64,000 nt of DNA from JALORV01 sp963707445 (GCA_963707445.1 CAVPPW010000052.1:62001-126000), one strand, 5' to 3'. Counted from the first letter of the stretch, positions 8,543-23,323 are shown. Program-made: numbers and translations. The notes: generated by a model from the letters alone, not told the origin.

Positions 8543-10963
8543 CTATCGCGCCGGCGCCAGAACAAGCACCTGGCCGGAGTTCGCCGCCACCATCGGCAGG
8601 TACTTCACTTCCTGCCACAACGGCACCATCGAGGCGTACAAGGGCGACAATGGATTGCCCACCTGTCCGGAGGATTGCACCCAAACCGATTTTTCCGGCG
8701 CTGCAAGATCGTAGATCGCCCGCAAGCTGGCGGTGTGACGCGTCGTAAAGGGCGCCTCCGGCCGATTGGATAGAGCGCCGACGTTGATCGTGTAGGTGTC
8801 GCCCGGATACGGTGTTCTGAGTTCGAAGAGACGCGCGATCACGGGCACATTGGACAGCGGCCGATGCTCGGCGACGGCCAGATGATGGTCGCCCCAGCGC
8901 ATGCCGGCGACATCGCGTCCTGACACCTCCGCCAGTCGAGCGACTGCGGTGTCGAGTGCGTCGGACATCAGCAGCGTGCAGGTTTCGAAGCGCTCTTTGG
9001 TGCTTCGATCGTCGCACCAATTGCGACCGCGGGCCGCGCCGCTCAGCACATGCAACAGCGGTCGCATCATTTCCTCGTTAACGACGAAGTCCGTCGCCAG
9101 ATCGCCAAAATCGTCGCCGAATACGCGCCAGGCCAGTTCCCTGCGCCACGCATGGAACAGCAGCGGTTCCGGACGCCCCGGTGCCATCGTCCCGTCCCAC
9201 GCTTTCAGGCGCTCGAGCGCATCGCGGCCCGCTGTCGTCAGCGGCTGGGCTGCTGCGAGTAGTCGCAGAAGCTCGAGCGCAGCCAGCGACTTCACATCGC
9301 GCTGGATCGCCTCGGTCGAAGCCACATCGTGCTTCTCGCGAGCGCCCACAAGTTCGGCGATGCGGCGCACGCGGAACGACGGAAACCAGTCGAAGGTCAG
9401 GTGATGCGGATAGTCTGGCGGCGCAATGCGGTTATTGGCTGTCGCGATGAAGCCTTCAGGAGGATTGATGCGGCGTGGTGCTTCGTCGTAGGCCAGGTAG
9501 CCCTGCCAGTCATAGCGGTCGTCCCAGCCCGGTGCCGGTGCGATGCCCTGCAGATCGTTGTCCGCCCTGCGCCTGGGAATCCTCCCCGCGACGACCATAC
9601 CGATGTTGCCCTCGACATCGGCCAGCACAAAGGACTGCGTCACGACGTTGAAGTCCGCAAGCGCCCGCTCGGCCGCCTGGACGCTGCGAGCGTGATTGAG
9701 CGAGTGCAAGGCCGCCCACGTCCGGTCGCCCGGATCGAGCGCGGCCCAGCGCAGTGCAACGACAAGGCGCCGATGACTGAAGGCCTTGTCAATCGACTCC
9801 AGCCCGCTGAGCACCGGACCGTGCCGGGTCGCGCGTATCGCCAGTTCGACATCGGCCGCCCCACGGACTCGAATCGTTTCCTTGCGCTTTTCGAAGGGCT
9901 GAGCACCCGTCGGCGTTTCGTACTCGTCTTCGTCTTCGCCGACGAGCCGTTCGAGATAGAGATCCTGCTGATCGACGCCGGTGTTGGTCATGCCCCAGGC
10001 GACTCGATCGTTGCGTCCCAGCACGATGCCCGGGAGCCCCGGCAGCGTCGCGCCAATTAACTCGAGGCCGGGAAGCCGCATCGCGGCGAAGTACCAGACC
10101 GGTGGCGTGGTCAGCGCGAGATGCGGGTCGTTCGCGAGCAGCGGACGGCCGCTGACGGTTCGCTGGCCCGACAGCACCCAATTGTTCGAGCCGACCGATT
10201 CGCCGTTGCCAAAGACCCCGGTCGGGATTTCGGCCCGTGTCGGCGGCTTTGCCTCCGGCACCGTAGCGAATGCACCGATCAGGCGGTACATCTCGACATA
10301 GTCGCCGACTCCTGGGGCGGACTCGCCCGGCAACGGTGGATAGATATCGTCGATCTCGGCGCGGCTAAACCGCTGCGCGAGGCGCAGCCGTCGAAGTTCC
10401 ATGCGCATGCCGTGCGAGGCTAGGTCCCACGCCATCATCAGCGACCACGCGATCGAGTCGGCCGCAGTCCATGGTTCGGGCGCAGGCGCACGCAGCAGCA
10501 AAAATTCCGGCGGCAGCGGCCCGCTTCTCGAGGCCAGGAACGCGTTCACGCCGTCGACGTAGGCATCGACGAGCAGACGATTCGCCTCATCGAGCGTTTC
10601 ATAACTTCGCTGCGCGGCACGGCGAACGCCCAGTGTGCGCAGGAACTTGTCGGTGGGCAGCGCGGCCGCGCCGAGCAACTCGGACAGGCGGCCTGCGGCC
10701 AGCCTGCGATTGAATTCCATCTGCCACAGCCGATCCTGCGCGTGCAGGAAGCCCAGCGCGAACGTCGCGTCGCGCTCGTTGCTTGCGACGATCGTCGGAA
10801 TGCCCTGCTCGTCGCGCCGGACTTCGACGGTCGAGTCGAGGCCTTCCAGTCGCAGCGTTCCCTCGTGCAGCGGCTGGCTCGCCTGCCGATACCACAGCCC
10901 TGTCGCCACCGTGGCGACAAGGATGGCGAGGCCAGTCCATGCAATCCAGCGAACCGCGCGCAC
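8543..10963 (-). CDS. Penicillin acylase family N-terminal-nucleophile hydrolase
   Basis: An intact 806-residue ORF. Residues 8-24 form an N-terminal membrane anchor or uncleaved signal, after which the chain carries VEVRRDEQGIPTI and ALGFLHAQDRLWQME, characteristic of the alpha chain of penicillin acylases. The autocatalytic cleavage site and nucleophile are at GSNNW (Ser259), with ANDPHL and GMTNTGVDQQDLYLE following. These enzymes are made as one precursor, exported and self-cleaved, and hydrolyse amides such as N-acyl-homoserine lactones or beta-lactams. Which amide this one uses cannot be told. It is one of the few long genes here with no frame break. Confidence 0.92.
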   Translation of the reverse strand: MRAVRWIAWTGLAILVATVATGLWYRQASQPLHEGTLRLEGLDSTVEVRRDEQGIPTIVASNERDATFALGFLHAQDRLWQMEFNRRLAAGRLSELLGAAALPTDKFLRTLGVRRAAQRSYETLDEANRLLVDAYVDGVNAFLASRSGPLPPEFLLLRAPAPEPWTAADSIAWSLMMAWDLASHGMRMELRRLRLAQRFSRAEIDDIYPPLPGESAPGVGDYVEMYRLIGAFATVPEAKPPTRAEIPTGVFGNGESVGSNNWVLSGQRTVSGRPLLANDPHLALTTPPVWYFAAMRLPGLELIGATLPGLPGIVLGRNDRVAWGMTNTGVDQQDLYLERLVGEDEDEYETPTGAQPFEKRKETIRVRGAADVELAIRATRHGPVLSGLESIDKAFSHRRLVVALRWAALDPGDRTWAALHSLNHARSVQAAERALADFNVVTQSFVLADVEGNIGMVVAGRIPRRRADNDLQGIAPAPGWDDRYDWQGYLAYDEAPRRINPPEGFIATANNRIAPPDYPHHLTFDWFPSFRVRRIAELVGAREKHDVASTEAIQRDVKSLAALELLRLLAAAQPLTTAGRDALERLKAWDGTMAPGRPEPLLFHAWRRELAWRVFGDDFGDLATDFVVNEEMMRPLLHVLSGAARGRNWCDDRSTKERFETCTLLMSDALDTAVARLAEVSGRDVAGMRWGDHHLAVAEHRPLSNVPVIARLFELRTPYPGDTYTINVGALSNRPEAPFTTRHTASLRAIYDLAAPEKSVWVQSSGQVGNPLSPLYASMVPLWQEVKYLPMVAANSGQVLVLAPAR

Positions 10964-11048
10964 CCCGGCTCCAAGATCCGATATGGCGGCGATTGTGCGG
11001 GAAAAGGCGCTGCGGGGCGAAGGCGGGCGCCGTCGGAGCAGGCTGCGC

Positions 11049-11868
11049 TCAGCTGGAGGGCGTGGCTCTCTGCGCGAGCGCGCGGCTCATCACGAACGAG
11101 GCGCCGATCAGCGACATCACCGTCGCGCCGAAGACGAGTTCCTTGCCCTCGCTCCATGCGTCGATCGCGGGCATCGCAAGTTTCGCGGCACCGAAGCCGC
11201 CACCAGCAGACTGACGCCGGAAACCGCGAGACTCATCACGCGCGAAGCAATGCACGCGAGTTGGTCGGCGCGCGCAATCAGACCGCGAGATCCACAGCCC
11301 GTTGATCCCGTCAGTGACCAGCATGCCGAGGGTGAAGAGCAGGCCCAACAGCAGCGCGTGGCCGACACCACCGAACTGGATCGCCGTCAGCGCGAACAGC
11401 GCCGACTGGCTGATCGTGTCAAACGAGACCGCGAAGAGCGCGCCCACCAGCGCCACGGTCAGCGGGTGCCCGGCGTGATGCAGCCGCCCCAGCAGGCGGC
11501 CCTTCAGCCCGACGGGCGCGACGACCTCGTCCGGGAGCGGCACTCAGCACTGCATGCAGATTGACGACGCCGATCAGCGTCAGGAAAGCGATCGAAGTCC
11601 ATGCGCCGAAGGCTTCGACCCACTCGGGCGCGTCCCAACGCTCGCTCGCGACACCGACACCGGCGGCGATCAGCAGCACGACGACACCGTGGCCCAGCGA
11701 GAACAGCGCACCGCAGTAGCGCCCGAAGGGTCGCCGCTGCCGCGTATTGAACCGAGTCAGGCCGTCGATCGTCGCCAGATGATCGGCATCGAAACCATGT
11801 TTGAGTCCGAGCAGGAACACCAGCGCGCAAAGCGCCGTCCATTCGGTCGGCAGTTCGTGCATCGACAT
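11049..11868 (-). CDS. Nickel/cobalt transporter, NiCoT family (three apparent frameshifts)
   Basis: A multi-spanning inner-membrane permease importing Ni(II) or Co(II). The NiCoT signature HX4DH is present as GLKHGFDADHLATIDG (H24, D29, H30), followed by SLGHGVVVLL and FAVSFDTISQSALFA, the other conserved blocks. Two insertions (near 11528 and 11288) and one deletion (near 11195) break the frame; corrected, it has about 272 residues. A canonical NikR box lies 9 nt upstream of the ATG and nikR is the next gene upstream, so nickel uptake and repression by NikR are the likely role and control. Confidence 0.88.
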
Positions 11869-11877
11869 TTCCTCGAC

Positions 11878-11905
11878 GTATGAACTTTATCCTGTTTGTT
11901 CATAC
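11878..11905. promoter_or_regulatory. NikR operator (NikR box) upstream of the NiCoT gene
   Basis: GTATGA, 16 nt, then TCATAC: a perfect match to the symmetric NikR consensus known from the E. coli nik promoter, with the exact N16 spacing. It lies just upstream of the permease ribosome-binding site (GAGGAA). Ni-loaded NikR bound here should block transcription of the permease. Confidence 0.92.
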
Positions 11906-11949
11906 CGAGGTCTTGTCGGGGATCAAGCGCGGCTGTCGGCTGTGGGTCT

Positions 11950-12399
11950 TCAGTGATTCGGAGTCAGGTGCGAATGCACGTGGCGTGCAGGGTGCTCGAC
12001 CTCCACCGTGACCAGGTTGAGCTGGCCGTGGCGGACGCCACGCTCGGCGGAAATCGCATCGGCAAACCGGCGCACGTCGCGCGAGCGACCCTTAAGCATC
12101 ACGCTCTCGATGCAGTGTTCATGGTCGAGGTGCGCATGCATCGTCGAGATCGTCAGGTCGTGATGGTCATGCTGGATGCCCATCAGGCGCTCGGCCAGGT
12201 CGCGCTCGTGGTGGTTGTAGACGTACGAGAGGTTGGCCACGCAATGCGCCTCGGCGTCGGCGTGTTCGCGCAAACGGTCTAGGTGCGCACGCAGTATGTC
12301 GCGCACGGCTTCCGACCGATTGCTGTAACCGCGGCTCTCGATCAGCGCATCGAACTCGTGTGCGAGCTGATCGTCAAGCGAGATCGTGAACCGTTCCAT
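11950..12399 (-). CDS. nikR: Nickel-responsive repressor NikR
   Basis: An intact 149-residue protein. The N-terminal ribbon-helix-helix is MERFTISLDDQLAHEFD and GYSNRSEAVRDILR. The C-terminal ACT-like domain has all four high-affinity nickel ligands of E. coli NikR at positions offset by one: H77, H88, H90 and C96 (MHAHLDHEHC). The C-terminus extends into an unusual His-rich tail (EHPARHVHSHLTPNH). GGAGG precedes the ATG. A possible -10 TATACT lies at 12423-12428. It stands upstream of the NiCoT gene whose promoter carries the NikR box, and immediately downstream of the rRNA operon terminator. Confidence 0.95.
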   Translation of the reverse strand: MERFTISLDDQLAHEFDALIESRGYSNRSEAVRDILRAHLDRLREHADAEAHCVANLSYVYNHHERDLAERLMGIQHDHHDLTISTMHAHLDHEHCIESVMLKGRSRDVRRFADAISAERGVRHGQLNLVTVEVEHPARHVHSHLTPNH

Positions 12400-12456
12400 G
12401 CGCGCCTCCGGTGAAGCTGGTCAGTATAGGAGGCAGCCTGCCGCGAACCGCGGCTC

Positions 12457-12497
12457 AAAGAAAAACGCCCCGATGCTTTGAAGCACCGGGGCGTTAG
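12457..12497 (-). terminator. Rho-independent terminator of the rRNA operon
   Basis: On the minus strand AACGCCCCGGTGCTT and AAGCATCGGGGCGTT form a long stem with one mismatch or wobble, followed by TTTCTTT. It lies directly after the 5S gene and before nikR, insulating nikR from rRNA transcription. Confidence 0.92.
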
Positions 12498-12505
12498 TTA
12501 TGCGA

Positions 12506-12622
12506 GCCTGACGATGTCCTACTTTCGCGGGAAATACATCCCACTATCATCGGCGCTGAATCGTTTCACTGTCCTGTTCGGGATGGGAAGGAGTGGTTCC
12601 AACTCGCTATGGTCGTCAGGCA
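12506..12622 (-). rRNA. rrf: 5S ribosomal RNA
   Basis: About 117 nt. The 5' end reads TGCCTGACGACCATAGCG and pairs with the 3' end ATCGTCAGGC. The internal CCATCCCGAACAGGACAGTG block is the conserved 5S loop region. It is the last gene of the minus-strand operon 16S-Ile-Ala-23S-5S. Confidence 0.97.
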
Positions 12623-12763
12623 AAACAGACGACCTCTTGAACAACCGCCGCCAGAGGCAGCAGCCATCAAGAGATCCAAATCGGAAGAAGCAAAGGCTAC
12701 TGAGTCGTAGCGATCGTGCTTGCGTTCGCGCCTCAACTCACTGAGGAGGCAGCACGGTTATAG

Positions 12764-15817
<3,054 letters not shown>

Positions 15818-15975
15818 CTATAACCCTGCCGCCTTTTGCCAGGCACGGTTAACAAGCGACCGCGTTGCCATTGCTCTCAGTTGTTGCTGAGAGCTCGAAT
15901 GCAATCACAACCCGTTATCAACCCTCTCCCGGCTCATCACCAGGCGCAGGATTGAAACGCTTTGCTTCTTCCGAA

Positions 15976-15987
15976 TTGTTAAAGATC
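15976..15987 (-). promoter_or_regulatory. boxA antitermination element in the 16S-23S spacer
   Basis: The minus strand reads GATCTTTAACAA, close to the boxA consensus TGCTCTTTAACA, between tRNA-Ala and 23S. This is the usual place for the spacer boxA that keeps rRNA transcription resistant to Rho. Confidence 0.7.
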
Positions 15988-16060
15988 GAAACAGCGATTT
16001 GACCAAAGGTCAAACGGAAATCCGCGACGACGGACTTTCGTTTGACGTTTGCTCAGAAAG

Positions 16061-16136
16061 TGGTGGAGGTGAACGGGATCGAACCGATGACCTCCTGCTT
16101 GCAAAGCAGGCGCTCTCCCAACTGAGCTACACCCCC
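16061..16136 (-). tRNA. tRNA-Ala (TGC)
   Basis: 76 nt including the encoded CCA. The acceptor GGGGGTG pairs with the 3' end, the D arm is TAGCTCAGTTGG, the anticodon loop TTTGCAA gives TGC, and the T arm contains GGTTCGATCCC. It lies in the 16S-23S spacer next to tRNA-Ile, the usual proteobacterial arrangement. Confidence 0.98.
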
Positions 16137-16158
16137 GGCACATCACCGGCACCGAGTG

Positions 16159-16235
16159 TGGTGGGTCTGGTTGGATTCGAACCAACGACCCCCGCCTTAT
16201 CAAGACGGTGCTCTAACCAACTGAGCTACAGACCC
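16159..16235 (-). tRNA. tRNA-Ile (GAT)
   Basis: 77 nt including CCA. The acceptor GGGTCTG is followed by D arm TAGCTCAGTTGGTTAGAGC, an anticodon stem-loop CTTGATAAG giving GAT, and a T arm GGTTCGAATCC. It is the first spacer tRNA after 16S in transcription order. Confidence 0.98.
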
Positions 16236-16369
16236 TTCCGAAGATCACTCTCGTCAGGGCCCGGCGCTGCGCGACGCCATCATCAACCCACTGCTGCGCC
16301 ACCCTGCGCCACTCGCTGCTGCAAGAAACCAACCGATAAGTGTGGACGCCTGACTAGCGGCGCGTACTC

Positions 16370-17904
<1,535 letters not shown>

Positions 17905-18130
17905 GATACTGTTTGCGCAATCGTGCTGAGCACGATTGATTACTCACTCGCTGGAATCGAGGTGACTGATGTTTCCACCGAAGTCAACATCATTTCCCTC
18001 TTCCATTGCGTGAGCACTGATGATTTGAGTTCAGCCAGCGCGATCGGAGACGTTTCGGCGTGAGACCTCGACGTCCTTCATCGTGCTGGTTGCGCCTTTC
18101 ACCAAGCGCCCACACTTATCGGCTGTTTCG

Positions 18131-18142
18131 TTGTTAAAGAGC
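18131..18142 (-). promoter_or_regulatory. boxA antitermination element in the rRNA leader
   Basis: The minus strand reads GCTCTTTAACAA, matching boxA, about 60 nt downstream of the operon promoter and about 230 nt before 16S. Confidence 0.8.
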
Positions 18143-18205
18143 GTGCTGGCAGCAGAAAACGTCGACAAACTTGTTGCGACGCAACCGCAGCAGCGAAGAA
18201 GCGGA

Positions 18206-18234
18206 ATTATGAGGCTCGCCAAAAGTAGTGTCAA
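18206..18234 (-). promoter_or_regulatory. Sigma-70 promoter of the rRNA operon
   Basis: On the minus strand TTGACA (18229-18234), 17 nt, then CATAAT (18206-18211): a perfect -35 box and a near-perfect -10 box at ideal spacing. The stretch from here to 17905 is the untranslated rRNA leader with boxA and holds no gene. Confidence 0.9.
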
Positions 18235-18430
18235 GCCGACTCAAGGCGGCGATGCTAGTGCGCCGTCTCGGGCGCAGCTCGCTTGCCCGCACGACTGCCT
18301 ACAAGTGACTGTCCCGGCAGGCTATCGGCTCGCCGTGATGATCGAGCGCAATTTGGACAGTTGCGCGCCCGGCCGCACTAGGTGCTTCGCTCTAACGCGC
18401 CGCTGCCTCGGACGCGAGCGCGCCGCGCAA

Positions 18431-19207
18431 TCAACCGTGCTGGAAGCGCGGCGGCCGCTTCTCGACAAACGCCGCCATGCCTTCCTTTTGGTCAGTGGTG
18501 GCGAAGAGCGAATGGAACAGCCGTCGCTCGAACAAGATCCCTTCGCTCAGCGGCGACTCGTACGCGCGGTTGATCGCCTCCTTCGCCATCATGACGGCCG
18601 GCAATGAGTGGCCCGCAATCGCCGTCGCCGCGGCGAGCGCTTCGTCGAGCAAGGCAGCCGCTGGCACGACGCGGGAGACAAGGCCCGCCCGCTCCGCTTC
18701 CGCTGCGTCCATCGTTCGCGCCGTCAGGACGAGGTCCATCGCCTTGGCCTTGCCGACGGCGCGCGGCAGCCGCTGGGTGCCCCCAGCCCCCGGAATGATG
18801 CCGAGCTTGATTTCAGGCTGCCCGAATCTGGCGCTGTCCGACGCGATGATGAAATCGCACATCATCGCCAGTTCGCAGCCGCCGCCGAGTGCGTAGCCCG
18901 CGACGGCCGCGATGACCGGCTTGCGCACCCGGCGCAGCGTTTCCCAGTTGCGCGAGATGTACTCGGACTTGAATACGTCCATGTAGGACCAGTCCTTCAT
19001 CGCCCCGATATCGGCTCCGGCCGCAAAGGCCTTCTCGCTCCCGGTGATGACTATCGCGCCGATTCCGTCGTCCGCGTCGAAGGCGAGCAGCGCCGCGCCC
19101 AACTCGTCCATCAGCACGTCATTGAGCGCGTTGAGCGCCTTTGGCCGATTGAGCGTGACCAGACCGACACGGCCGCGCGTCTCGACCAGGATGTTCTGGT
19201 ACTCCAT
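18431..19207 (-). CDS. Enoyl-CoA hydratase/isomerase (crotonase family)
   Basis: An intact 258-residue crotonase. The ATG at 19205-19207 is preceded by GAGGAG; the longer open frame upstream lacks crotonase similarity. Motifs are LNRPKALNALND, EKAFAAGADIGAM (oxyanion hole region), GYALGGGCELAMMCDF and FGQPEIKLGIIPGAGGTQRL with the two catalytic glutamate positions. It hydrates trans-2-enoyl-CoA to 3-hydroxyacyl-CoA in fatty acid or aromatic acid breakdown. It stands alone, downstream of and on the same strand as the GGDEF/EAL gene, so its pathway is not fixed by context. Confidence 0.93.
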   Translation of the reverse strand: MEYQNILVETRGRVGLVTLNRPKALNALNDVLMDELGAALLAFDADDGIGAIVITGSEKAFAAGADIGAMKDWSYMDVFKSEYISRNWETLRRVRKPVIAAVAGYALGGGCELAMMCDFIIASDSARFGQPEIKLGIIPGAGGTQRLPRAVGKAKAMDLVLTARTMDAAEAERAGLVSRVVPAAALLDEALAAATAIAGHSLPAVMMAKEAINRAYESPLSEGILFERRLFHSLFATTDQKEGMAAFVEKRPPRFQHG

Positions 19208-19256
19208 GGAGATCTCCTCGCGTACTGCGGGCCAGTGTAGCGGCCCGGACGGCGCT

Positions 19257-21934
19257 CTAGGCCACAGGCACGTCGCGCGCGAGGTAGTCGAGGATGGTGT
19301 CGGCGGAAATCGCCCGAGAGTAGAAAAAGCCCTGCGCGAATTCGCAGCCGATCTCCCGCATGTAGTCGACCTGGTCCTGCGATTCAACGCCTTCGGCCAC
19401 GACCTTCAGACGGAAGTGCCGGGCGACCGCGAGCATGGCGTGGACGATCGCACGACTGTCGGCGTCCGCCGGGATGCCCTCGATGAACGACTGATCGATC
19501 TTGAGTGCGTGGATCGGCATGCGCTTCAGATAGCCGAGCATCGAGTAGCCGGTGCCGAAGTCGTCGAGCACGAGCCCGACACCGAGCGACGCGAGTTCGG
19601 CGAGGACGTCGTTGTTGATTTCGCTTTCCCTCACCAGCGTGCGCTCGGTGATCTCCAGCACGATCAGTCGCGGATCGACGTCGTGCCGCACGAGTGCGCT
19701 GCGAACCAGGATCGGCAGAGCGGTGGAGCCCATTTCGCGGCCGGCGACATTGATCGCGACCGGAACGTCGAAATGCGGCCGCACTTGGCGCCAGCGGTTG
19801 ATCTGGCCGCAGACTTCATTGAGCACCCAGCGCGTGATGCGCTCGGACAGTCCGCTGACCTCTGCCACGCCGATGAAGCGATCGGGCGTCAGCATGCCGT
19901 GCACCGGATGGTTCCAGCGAATCAGCGCTTCCAGCCCGACGACGCGGCCGCTCGCCATCTCGATCTGCGGCTGGTATTCGCAGACGAACTGAGGGTTCTC
20001 GCTCTGCACGGCCTTGACGAGTTCGATGCCGAGCTGCACTTCACGGGCCGCACGTTCGTAGCGGATCGGGTTGAAAGAAGCTGAACTGGTTGCGTCCGTC
20101 GCGCTTCGCCTGATACATCGCGGCGTCCGCGTTCTTCAGCAGCGTGCTCATGTCGCGCCCGTGCTCCGGGAACAGCGCCACGCCGATCGATGCCGACACC
20201 TGCGTGTCGATGTTGGGCACGAGATCGGTCCGGTGCAGGGCCTGCGCGATGCGGGCGGCGAGCAGCGCGACCTCCTGCCGATGCACGAACTCGCTGATCA
20301 GCACGACGAACTCGTCGCCGCCGAGCCGCGCGACAGTCCCGTCTTCGCCGACCGTTTCCCGCAGCACCTCCGACGCCGACTTGATCAGCGACATCGCCGA
20401 CCAGGTGCCCGAGCGTGTCATTCACATCCTTGAATCGGTCGAGATCGATCAGTATCGCGGCCATGCGGCGCTTGCGATTCGACGCCGTCATGATCATGTC
20501 GCGCATCGTCTCGCGCAGCAGGTTGCGGTTCGGCAGTCCGGTGAGCGCGTCGTACCAGGCCAGGTGCTCGATCCGCGACTCGGCCTCCTGGCGCTGCGCG
20601 GCCTCCATCGAAAGCGCCAGCATCAAGCCCGTCGTGTTCGCGAAGCCGACGTCGTCCTCGTCCCAGTAACGCGTGTCGCGGTGCTGCAGGCAGAGCACGC
20701 CGGCGATGGCTGCCGTCGACCAGGACCGGAACGTCGAGCAAGGAACGCACGTCGGCCCAGCCGCGGTCGCCGGCGAACATCGTCGTAAGCCTCGACGTGC
20801 GCGTGTCGTTGACAACGACCGGCTGCCGGTTCATCAGCTGCGCGAAGTACGCGGCGAAACGCGTCGCCGGGAACTCGCGCCCGACCCAGTCGCGCAGGAA
20901 ACGGTCCGCGATCCGATCGAACAGGGCCTCGCAGCGCAGCCCGTCGGGGGCTGTGACAGGCGCCAGAAGCTGGCCGAGGAGACATCGAGGACTTCGGCGG
21001 TGGAACGCAGCACGGTCGCAAGCGTCTGCGTGAAGTCCGACTTGGGCTGGATCGCGATCTCGAGCAGTCGTTCGCGGAAACGCAGCCGTCGCGCCTGGGC
21101 GCGCTCCGCAGGTCCGAGGTCCCGCGCCGTGAGCACGAGCCCGCGCACGCTGGCGTCGTCGAGGCGGTTTGCCAGCACGCACGAGAGGCTGCGGCCGTTG
21201 CCGGCCAGCGCTGCCCGCGTGCGCAGGTGCAGCGAGGTCGCTTGACGGTCTCCCGGAGGTTCGCGCAGCAGGCGGTCGACAGCGCGACGAAATTCGATAC
21301 GCGATGGCTGATCGAGGATGAACTCGAACGGCGAGCCCATCACATCCGCCTCGTGCTCGCCGGTGATCGGCTCCAGCGCCGCACTGGCGAAGATCACGCG
21401 CCGATCGGCGTTCAATACGATGGTGAGCTCGCTCTGATGCTGCGCCAGCGCCCGCGCCCGGGTTTCGGCCGCTCGCACCCGGCGCCGCGCCGACCGCTCG
21501 GCCGACGTGTCGATGATCGATATCGATGCGAAGTCGTCCTGATCAAACCGGAACAGACGTACGACGAAGTGAGCGCTCAAGCGGCTGCCACTGCGCAGCG
21601 GCAGCTTGGCCTCGAACTCGCAGCGCCCATCGGCGGTGAGTCGCGACCAGAGTCGCTGCCAGCGCCGCGAAAACGCGCGATGACTGAGAAATCCGAGCAG
21701 TTCGGCGACGCTGCGACCGATCGCCGAATCACCACCGGCGAGCGCCATCGCCTCGCTGTTGATCGCAAGGATCTGTCCGCTGTGATTAACGGCGATGATC
21801 GGCACGCCTGCCGTGTCGAAGCTCGCCTGTTTCAGCGAACGTTCGACGGCCGACTGCCGCAGGGGAATGACGGTCGAACTCAGCGTGGACCTCTCGGACC
21901 GGTACGCTCGGTGACGGACGCGGTCTTCGCTCAC
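19257..21934 (-). CDS. PAS-PAS-GAF-GGDEF-EAL cyclic-di-GMP signalling protein (several apparent frameshifts)
   Basis: One gene of about 892 codons from a GTG at 21934. Order: two PAS-like domains (PIIAVNHSGQILAINSEAMALAGG; LTIVLNADRRVIFASAALEPITGE), a GAF-like segment (FDRIADRFLRDWVGREFPA and GVLCLQHRDTRYWDEDDVGFA), GGDEF (WYDALTGLPNRNLLRE, ARLGGDEFVVL) and EAL (LEALIRWNHP, EITER, LDDFGTGYSML, KIDQSFI). Both GGDEF and EAL signatures are intact, so it may both make and break c-di-GMP. One deletion in a C-run near 20955 and insertions near 20712, 20395 and 20060 split it into four frames. No membrane segment is evident. Confidence 0.9.
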
Positions 21935-22330
21935 GATTTTGCCATGTGAAGCGCACGCCGAGCGACCCGAATCGCTCGAAATGCGGCAAAGACACCCGGA
22001 TTACCGCTTCTGCACGCTGGCTCTCAGGGCCGCTCACGAGGCCCGTGCGGCAAGCTCGCGTATCAGCCGTTCGGCTGTCGCGCATCCCGTTTGCCGATGC
22101 AGTCGCCGATCGCGCCGACCACCGCCACATCGAACGACATGCGATCTTTCTGCCCCAAGCGTGCGACGAGCGAATTTCTCTGCGGCCGTAGTCTCGCGCT
22201 GCGACACGGCGGTCGCCGACTCGGCCATCTTCGCATCGTTGCGGTCTTGCGCCAGCGCAAGCCGTCGCCGTGAGGTGCGGCCGGCCTATGATTTGCAATC
22301 CAGCTTGTTTCTCAGTTCGGGGCCGCTGCC
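21935..22330. other. Intergenic stretch with no convincing gene
   Basis: The 396-nt gap between the divergent c-di-GMP gene and acuI must hold both promoters. A minus-strand ORF at 22034-22228 (64 codons, starting MAESATAVSQRETTA, with an overlapping frame MSFDVAVVGAIGDCIG at 22063-22260) could be a small frameshifted gene, but I see no family signature or ribosome-binding site that decides it. Confidence 0.4.
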
Positions 22331-23323
22331 ATGAATCGAGCGATCGTGCTTTCGAAACAGAACGACCAGTTTCACGCCGAAGTGCGGGAGGTCGGTCAGG
22401 CCGAGCTCGAAGCTGCCACGCCCGGCGACGACGTCACGATCGATGTGGCTTACTCCACGATCAATTACAAGGATGGCCTGGCGCTGACGAACACGTCGCC
22501 GGTGGTGCGCAAGTGGCCGATGGTGGCTGGCATCGATGCCGCGGGCGCAGTGGTCGCCAGTGACCATCCGCGCTGGCGTCAGGGCGACCTTGTCGTCCTC
22601 AATGGATGGGGCATCGGCGAGTCCCACTGGGGCGGACTGTGCCAGCGCATGCGGGCCAAAGGTGACTGGCTGGTACGCATCCCCGCACCGCTGCGTGCGC
22701 GCGAAGCGATGATGTTCGGCACTGCGGGATATACCGCGGCGCTGGCCGTGCTCGCTTTGCGTGACCACGGCGTTACTCCAACGTCCGGTGAAATTCTCGT
22801 GACGGGTGCCACTGGCGGCGTCGGTTCGGTTGCGATCGCGCTGCTCGCGTCGCTGGGCTACACCGTCGTTGCGTCGACCGGCAAGGTCGGCGAGTCGGAC
22901 TACCTGCGAGCCCTGGGCGCGAAGGAGCTGATCGACCGCAGCGTGCTTTCCACGCCTGACAAGCCACTGCAGAAGGAACGCTGGGCCGGCGCGATCGACT
23001 CGGTCGGTGGTGTCACGCTCGCGAATGTCTGCGCACAGACGCGCCGGAGCGGCACCGTCGCCGCTTGCGGCCTCGCAGGGGGCATGGACTTCCCGGCAAC
23101 GGTGGCGCCCTTCATCCTGCGCGGCGTGACGCTCGTCGGCATCGACAGTGTGATGGCCCCCCTCGAGCGACGCGAGGCCGCATGGAACATGCTCGCGAGC
23201 CTGCCGGGCGACCAGCTCACCGCCATCGCGCACGAAGTGCCGCTGGCCGGAGCTTTCGAGGTCGCGCGCGAGATCCTCGCCGGGCGCATACGCGGTCGTG
23301 TCGTTGTCGACGTCAATCGCTGA
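22331..23323 (+). CDS. acuI: Acrylyl-CoA reductase AcuI / YhdH-type zinc-free MDR oxidoreductase
   Basis: An intact 330-residue medium-chain dehydrogenase/reductase. Diagnostic blocks of the AcuI/YhdH group are STINYKDGLALT, PMVAGIDAAGAVV, GWGIGESHWGGL, MMFGTAGYTAALAV and the nucleotide-binding VTGATGGVGSVAIALLASLGY. It reduces acryloyl-CoA to propionyl-CoA with NADPH, removing a toxic electrophile formed in propionate or DMSP metabolism. It is transcribed alone, diverging from the c-di-GMP gene. Confidence 0.9.
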   Translation: MNRAIVLSKQNDQFHAEVREVGQAELEAATPGDDVTIDVAYSTINYKDGLALTNTSPVVRKWPMVAGIDAAGAVVASDHPRWRQGDLVVLNGWGIGESHWGGLCQRMRAKGDWLVRIPAPLRAREAMMFGTAGYTAALAVLALRDHGVTPTSGEILVTGATGGVGSVAIALLASLGYTVVASTGKVGESDYLRALGAKELIDRSVLSTPDKPLQKERWAGAIDSVGGVTLANVCAQTRRSGTVAACGLAGGMDFPATVAPFILRGVTLVGIDSVMAPLERREAAWNMLASLPGDQLTAIAHEVPLAGAFEVAREILAGRIRGRVVVDVNR

